In this document: piece by piece, positions 59,987 to 64,000 of the stretch
How positions within the stretch are numbered: position 1 is the stretch's first letter
Layout of the letters: each line of letters opens with the position of its first letter
Source: Anaerolinea sp.
Lineage (GTDB): Bacteria; Chloroflexota; Anaerolineae; Anaerolineales; Villigracilaceae
Assembly (NCBI GenBank): GCA_020723805.1
Contig: DYID01000001.1
Coordinates: forward strand, 62,001 to 126,000
Reading direction: 5' to 3'
Length of the DNA stretch: 64,000 nt
Notes under the pieces: generated by a model
Told to the model about the DNA's origin: nothing
The model's database searches: none
The model's input: only the letters and a program-made list of their open reading frames with translations
Program-made: the position numbers and the translations under genes

Positions 59987-60480
59987 GCCTGGCTGAAAAA
60001 TACCCCAAAGAAGTGAAGCAAATCCTTGCCAAATACCCGCCGGAGCACAAGCGCTCGGCGGTTATGCCGCTGCTTTACCTTGCCCAGCGCGAGGAAGGCT
60101 ATATCACCAAAGCCGCCATGCAAGACATCGCCCGAATGCTCGACATCAGCGAGACCGATGTCGCCTCCATCGTCGGCTTTTACACCCTCTACCACGACAA
60201 GAAAGAGGGCAAGTACCGCATGCAGGTTTGCACCGACCTGCCGTGTGCCCTGCGCGGGGCGGATGAATTCCTCGACAACCTGTGTGCCAACCTGGGCATC
60301 AAAGTCGGCGAGACGACACCGGATGGTGTCATCACCCTCGAAGCAGTCATGTGCCTCGCCGCCTGCGACAAGGCTCCCGTGTTCCAAACGCAGGGACCCG
60401 ACGGCATCAAATATCACGAGAACATGACCGTGGATAAGACGATGGAACTCATCGAAGCGCTCAGGAAAAGTAGTGCTTGA
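59983..60480 (+). CDS. nuoE: NADH-quinone oxidoreductase subunit E
   Basis: The 165-residue thioredoxin-like protein carries a [2Fe-2S] cluster in the NADH-oxidising module. The ligands are in VCTDLPCALRG and AVMCLAACDKAP. Upstream is the helical GYITKAAMQDIARMLDISETDVASIVGFYT. It overlaps nuoD by four bases. NuoF, its direct partner, is displaced by about 730 bases because two unrelated genes lie between. Confidence 0.95.
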   Translation: MSLAEKYPKEVKQILAKYPPEHKRSAVMPLLYLAQREEGYITKAAMQDIARMLDISETDVASIVGFYTLYHDKKEGKYRMQVCTDLPCALRGADEFLDNLCANLGIKVGETTPDGVITLEAVMCLAACDKAPVFQTQGPDGIKYHENMTVDKTMELIEALRKSSA

Positions 60481-60486
60481 AGCAGC

Positions 60487-60897
60487 ATGAGGTCGAGTGT
60501 GAGCGAAAAGCCGAAAATCAACGTCGAAAAGCATATCGCCTATTGGCGCGATGGCGCGTTGGAAGTATGGAAGGATGTGGATCATTCTATGAGCGGCAGG
60601 CGGATCGCCTTTGCATTATTCGCTGCCCACCTTGCTCTTGAAAAGGCGTTGAAGGCGCATGTTGTAAAGCAGACAAAGAATTTGCCTCCCATGATTCACA
60701 ATTTGATGGCGCTCGCTAACCTCGCAAACCTAAAACTGCCGTCGAAGTATGCATTGTCTTTGGTCGAATTGAACCCCATGAACATTGTTGCCCGTTATCC
60801 CGGTGAAACTGTAGGGCAGATACCTTCTTTCGAACAGGCTGCAGACATGGTAAAGCGCGCAAAGGAAGTATTGGAATGGTTGATCAAAAAATTGTGA
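60487..60897 (+). CDS. HEPN-domain protein of a HEPN/MNT module
   Basis: The 136-residue all-helical protein has the HEPN pattern: YWRDGALEVWKDVDHSMSGRRIAFALFAAHLALEKALKAHVV, MIHNLMALANLA and ARYPGETVGQ. In HEPN/MNT pairs the HEPN protein is usually the toxin, an RNase, and the MNT protein neutralises it. A clear RxxxxH RNase motif is not obvious here, so activity is uncertain. It starts six bases after nuoE and overlaps the MNT gene by 22 bases. An alternative GTG start lies at 60499. Confidence 0.82.
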   Translation: MRSSVSEKPKINVEKHIAYWRDGALEVWKDVDHSMSGRRIAFALFAAHLALEKALKAHVVKQTKNLPPMIHNLMALANLANLKLPSKYALSLVELNPMNIVARYPGETVGQIPSFEQAADMVKRAKEVLEWLIKKL

Positions 60898-61205
60898 AAT
60901 CCGTTCAAAAATATCTTGAGTTTGTCAAACGAAAAAGGATCCCTGTCAAATACGGGGTTTTGTTTGGCTCTTATGCGAGAAATCAACAGCATACGTGGAG
61001 CGATATTGATTTATTGGTTGTCTCGCCGTTGTATGATAAGCGCCGCACTTACAAGGACATGGTGAAATTGTGGCGCATTGCCGCGGAAACGGATGTCCGC
61101 ATCGAACCAATACCGGTTGGCGAAAAGCAATTCGAAGAGGACGATTCAAACTTAATTATCGAAATTGCCCGCCGCGAAGGAAAAATCATTCCTCTCGCAG
61201 AATAG
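60876..61205 (+). CDS. MNT-type minimal nucleotidyltransferase of a HEPN/MNT module
   Basis: The 109-residue protein has the nucleotidyltransferase core: VLFGSYARNQQHTWSDIDLLVVS, with Gly31-Ser32 and the metal-binding Asp43 and Asp45. A third carboxylate may be in VRIEPIPV. Such proteins can inactivate the HEPN partner by nucleotidylation. It ends six bases before nuoF, so the pair lies inside the nuo transcript without an obvious promoter or terminator. Confidence 0.9.
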   Translation: MVDQKIVKSVQKYLEFVKRKRIPVKYGVLFGSYARNQQHTWSDIDLLVVSPLYDKRRTYKDMVKLWRIAAETDVRIEPIPVGEKQFEEDDSNLIIEIARREGKIIPLAE

Positions 61206-61211
61206 AGACCT

Positions 61212-62462
61212 ATGGCACATATTCTCTTACGGCATCGGGATATTCCCGACATTCACAAACTCGAAGTCTATAAAAAGAACGGCGGCTTTGCCGCGTTCCA
61301 GAACGCGGTCACCAGGATGAAGCCCAACGAGGTGACCGAGGTGGTCAAGAACTCCGGCCTGCGCGGACGCGGAGGCGCCGGCTTCCCCACCGGCATGAAG
61401 TGGTCGTTCATTGACAACAAAAACTGGCCCCATTACGTGGTGGCAAACGCCGACGAATCCGAGCCGGGCACCTTCAAAGACCGCGAAATCATGGAAAGCA
61501 ACCCCTTCCAATTTCTGGAAGGAGTCGCCATTGCCTCCTATGCCGTTGGCGCAAATGCGGCGTATGTGTACCTGCGCGGCGAATTCTGGCAGATTGCCGC
61601 CTTCCTCGATGAGAAAATCGCGGAGATGGAAGCGGCGGGATACCTCGGCAAAAACCTCTTCGGCACCGATTACTCCCTCAAAATCTACACCCACCTCGGC
61701 GCCGGCGCCTACATTTGCGGCGAAGAGACCGCCATGCTCGAATCCATCGAAGGCAAACGCGGACAGCCGCGCGTGCGTCCGCCGTTCCCGCCTTCCTACG
61801 GTCTCTATGGCAAGCCCACCATCGTCAACAACGTCGAGACGCTTACCAACGTCCCGCTCATCCTTGCCAACGGCGCGGAGTGGTACAAATCCATGGGCAC
61901 CGCCGACAGCGCCGGCGTGAAAATCTTCTCGCTTTCGGGGCGTGTGCGCAAGCCTGGCAACTACGAACTGCCCTTCGGCACGACCTTCCGCGAACTCATC
62001 TACACCTACGGCGGCGGCGTGCAGGATTCCCGCAAGGTCAAAGCCATCATGCCGGCGGGCGCCTCCTCCTCTCTCATTCTGGTGGACGACGAAAAAGTCC
62101 TCGACACCCCGATGGATTACGCCTCCGTCCGCACCCTCGGCGCGGACCTCGGCTCCGCCTCGGTCATCGTCATAGACGACACCGTCTCGATGGACTGGCT
62201 CATCAATAAGACCGTCCACTTCTTCCGCCATGAATCGTGCGGCAAATGCACTCCCTGCCGCGAAGGCACTTACTGGATGTCGCACCTCACCGAACGCATC
62301 CACGAAGGACGCGCCACCCGCGCCGATGTGGATTTGCTGTTGAATGTGGCAAAACAAATGCAGGGCAAATGTCTGTGTGCGCTCGGCGAGTTTTCCACCA
62401 TGGCGGTCGTGACCGGCATCGAACGCTTCCGGCAGGATTTCGACAAGGTAGTAAAAGCATAA
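61212..62462 (+). CDS. nuoF: NADH-quinone oxidoreductase subunit F
   Basis: NuoF binds NADH, FMN and a [4Fe-4S] cluster. The 416 residues have GLRGRGGAGFPTGMKW (NADH site), NADESEPGTFKDREI (FMN site), GAGAYICGEETAMLESIEGKRGQPRVRPPFP and the cluster motif ESCGKCTPCREG with a later CALGEFS Cys. It follows the HEPN/MNT pair by six bases. A short hairpin repeat separates it from nuoG. Confidence 0.96.
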   Translation: MAHILLRHRDIPDIHKLEVYKKNGGFAAFQNAVTRMKPNEVTEVVKNSGLRGRGGAGFPTGMKWSFIDNKNWPHYVVANADESEPGTFKDREIMESNPFQFLEGVAIASYAVGANAAYVYLRGEFWQIAAFLDEKIAEMEAAGYLGKNLFGTDYSLKIYTHLGAGAYICGEETAMLESIEGKRGQPRVRPPFPPSYGLYGKPTIVNNVETLTNVPLILANGAEWYKSMGTADSAGVKIFSLSGRVRKPGNYELPFGTTFRELIYTYGGGVQDSRKVKAIMPAGASSSLILVDDEKVLDTPMDYASVRTLGADLGSASVIVIDDTVSMDWLINKTVHFFRHESCGKCTPCREGTYWMSHLTERIHEGRATRADVDLLLNVAKQMQGKCLCALGEFSTMAVVTGIERFRQDFDKVVKA

Positions 62463-62467
62463 GGTTT

Positions 62468-62493
62468 TGCGTAACGGACGGTCTCTTCCGTCC
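62468..62493. repeat. GCGTAA-hairpin small repeat between nuoF and nuoG
   Basis: GCGTAA is followed by CGGACGG-TCTCTT-CCGTCCG. It is of the same family as 14266-14296 and 53340-53395. Confidence 0.65.
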
Positions 62494-62531
62494 GCCGTGC
62501 CAGAGAGCGCGGAATACGCACAGGAATGTTT

Positions 62532-64000
62532 ATGGCAAAACAAGTCACCTTAACCATTGATGGAAAACAGGTCACCGTCCCCGAAGGGACGCTCGTGGCG
62601 GATGCCGCCAAGATGGCGGGTATAGATATTCCCGTTTTCTGTCATCACCCCAAACTCGAACCGGTCGGCATGTGCCGCATGTGCCTGGTGGAAATCGGGC
62701 GCCCTGTGCGCGACCGCGCCACCGGACAGTTCGTAATGGAAAACGGCGCGCCGAAAATCCAATTCATGCCCAAACTCGAAACCGCCTGCACCAACAAGGT
62801 CGAGGAAGGCATGGTGGTGTTGACCCGCTCGCAGAAGGCGGTGGAGGGACAGAAAGGCACCATCGAATTTCTGCTCACCTCGCATCCGCTCGACTGCCCC
62901 ATCTGCGATAAGGGCGGCGAATGCCCGCTTCAAAACCTGACCGTGGCTTACGGTCCCGGCAAGAGCCGCTTCCTCTACGACGAAAAGATGCACCTCGACA
63001 AGCAGGTGCCGCTGGGCGAACTCATCTGGCTCGACCGCGAACGCTGCATCCAGTGCGCGCGCTGTATCCGCTTTCAGAACGAGATTGCCGGGGACCCGGT
63101 CATCGGCTTCGACGAGCGCGGACGCGCCACCCAAATCGTCTCTTTCTCGGACCCCGGATTTGATTCGGTTTTCTCCGGCAACACCACCGACATCTGCCCG
63201 GTCGGCGCGTTGACCACTTCGGACTTCCGCTTCGGTGCGCGCCCCTGGGAGTTGCAGGCGCACGCTTCCATCTGCACGCAATGTCCCGTCGGCTGCAACA
63301 CCACACTGAACACGCGCCGCGAGGCAAAGTCGGGCGGGCGGATCGTAGTCAAGCGCGTCATGCCGCGCCAGAACGAGGACGTAAACGAAATCTGGATCTG
63401 CGACAAGGGACGCTTCGCCTATCATTACACGGAAGGGAAGCAGCGCCTGACCCGTCCCATGATCCGCAAGGACGGCAAACTCACACGCGCCTCTTGGGAC
63501 GCCGCCACCAAACTCGCCGCCGAAAACTTCCAAAAGGCAAAGAAGAACTTCGTCATTCTGGCTTCGGGCAGGCTCTCCAACGAAGATTTGTTCAACCTGA
63601 AATCGCTCGCCGAACATGCGGACGGCAAGGCTTACATCTATTCACACATGGGCGGCGGCGAACTGACCTCGCTGGTGGGGGTGGGGGAGGGGACGAACTT
63701 CGGCAGCATGGGCGCGGGGACGACGATTGTCGTCGTTGCCTCTGATTTGTATGAAGAGGCGCCCGTCTGGTATCTGCGCATCAAACAGGCGGCGGCGCGC
63801 GGCGCAAACCTGATTGTGATGAACGCCCGCGAAACCAAACTCGATCGCTACGCTTCGTTCACCGTCCGTTATGCCTATGGCGACGAGGTCAAAGCCGTGA
63901 GCGACCTCGCCAAAAAAGGCAAAATCGGCGACACGTTCCTGAAATCGGAGAACGCCGTCATCCTGTATGGCAGCGACGGCTTGGGTGTTTCCGGCTCCGC
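62532..64000 (+). CDS. nuoG: NADH-quinone oxidoreductase subunit G (3' end beyond the window)
   Basis: The visible 489 residues start with a [2Fe-2S] ferredoxin domain (FCHHPKLEPVGMCRMCLVE). Next come the HxxxC-type motif HPLDCPICDKGGECPLQ, a cluster binding region (RCIQCARCIRFQNEI, then TDICPVGALT) and the start of the molybdopterin-oxidoreductase-like domain with its own cluster (ICTQCPVGCNTTL). The frame is open at the window end. AGGA lies six bases before the chosen ATG; an in-frame ATG two codons earlier is possible. Confidence 0.95.
   Translation, partial: MAKQVTLTIDGKQVTVPEGTLVADAAKMAGIDIPVFCHHPKLEPVGMCRMCLVEIGRPVRDRATGQFVMENGAPKIQFMPKLETACTNKVEEGMVVLTRSQKAVEGQKGTIEFLLTSHPLDCPICDKGGECPLQNLTVAYGPGKSRFLYDEKMHLDKQVPLGELIWLDRERCIQCARCIRFQNEIAGDPVIGFDERGRATQIVSFSDPGFDSVFSGNTTDICPVGALTTSDFRFGARPWELQAHASICTQCPVGCNTTLNTRREAKSGGRIVVKRVMPRQNEDVNEIWICDKGRFAYHYTEGKQRLTRPMIRKDGKLTRASWDAATKLAAENFQKAKKNFVILASGRLSNEDLFNLKSLAEHADGKAYIYSHMGGGELTSLVGVGEGTNFGSMGAGTTIVVVASDLYEEAPVWYLRIKQAAARGANLIVMNARETKLDRYASFTVRYAYGDEVKAVSDLAKKGKIGDTFLKSENAVILYGSDGLGVSGS

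Overview
The window reads as a GC-rich bacterial chromosome segment, most likely from a member of the Chloroflexota, class Anaerolineae. This is inferred from a single-polypeptide GlyQ-GlyS glycyl-tRNA synthetase, several lipoproteins with Thr-Pro-rich stalks, paired sensor kinases, a nuoA-G Complex I cluster, TATAAT boxes 6-8 nt before some start codons, and a very high load of short dispersed palindromes. No outer-membrane genes are seen. No tRNA or rRNA gene, CRISPR array, transposase or prophage was found.

Layout. 1-2.1 kb: a membrane protein and recN. 2.2-12.3 kb: an iron-acquisition island. It has a feo operon whose FeoB is split in two, two DtxR-type regulators, an Fbp-type ferric ABC transporter (binding protein, permease, ATPase) and an FTR1-like permease. 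The fbpA and FTR1 upstream regions share a conserved block of about 70 bp, probably an iron operator/promoter. 12.3-18.3 kb: a PucC-like MFS carrier, a HTH protein, holA, an alkyltransferase-like protein and surE. 18.4-23.6 kb: secreted lipoproteins and an M23 peptidase with duplicated GerMN-like domains. 23.7-29.8 kb: two overlapping hybrid-sensor histidine kinases. 29.8-34.2 kb: conserved metabolic genes, PAP2, DinB, a degenerate SDR and an M23 peptidase.

34.3-39.5 kb: a c-di-GMP-I riboswitch with a terminator precedes a secreted S8 protease, and a second S8 protease follows. 39.6-45.9 kb: Hsp20, a BMP-like lipoprotein, a lone receiver protein, then four GNAT genes preceded by a short leader ORF and a terminator that look like a transcription attenuator. 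46-49 kb: MOSC protein, a RHH/Doc toxin-antitoxin pair and a TIR-transmembrane-SUMF1 protein. 49-57 kb: glyQS, a lipoprotein, dnaG and a primary sigma factor. 57.4-64 kb: nuoA-nuoG, interrupted between nuoE and nuoF by a HEPN/MNT module; nuoG runs off the end.

The most unusual overall trait is the dispersed repeats. They sit beyond stop codons, are nested in one another, separate the two halves of FeoB, supply a lipoprotein signal peptide, and form in-frame insertions in GlyRS. The best candidate for an undescribed regulatory system is the leader-peptide/terminator unit before the GNAT cluster.
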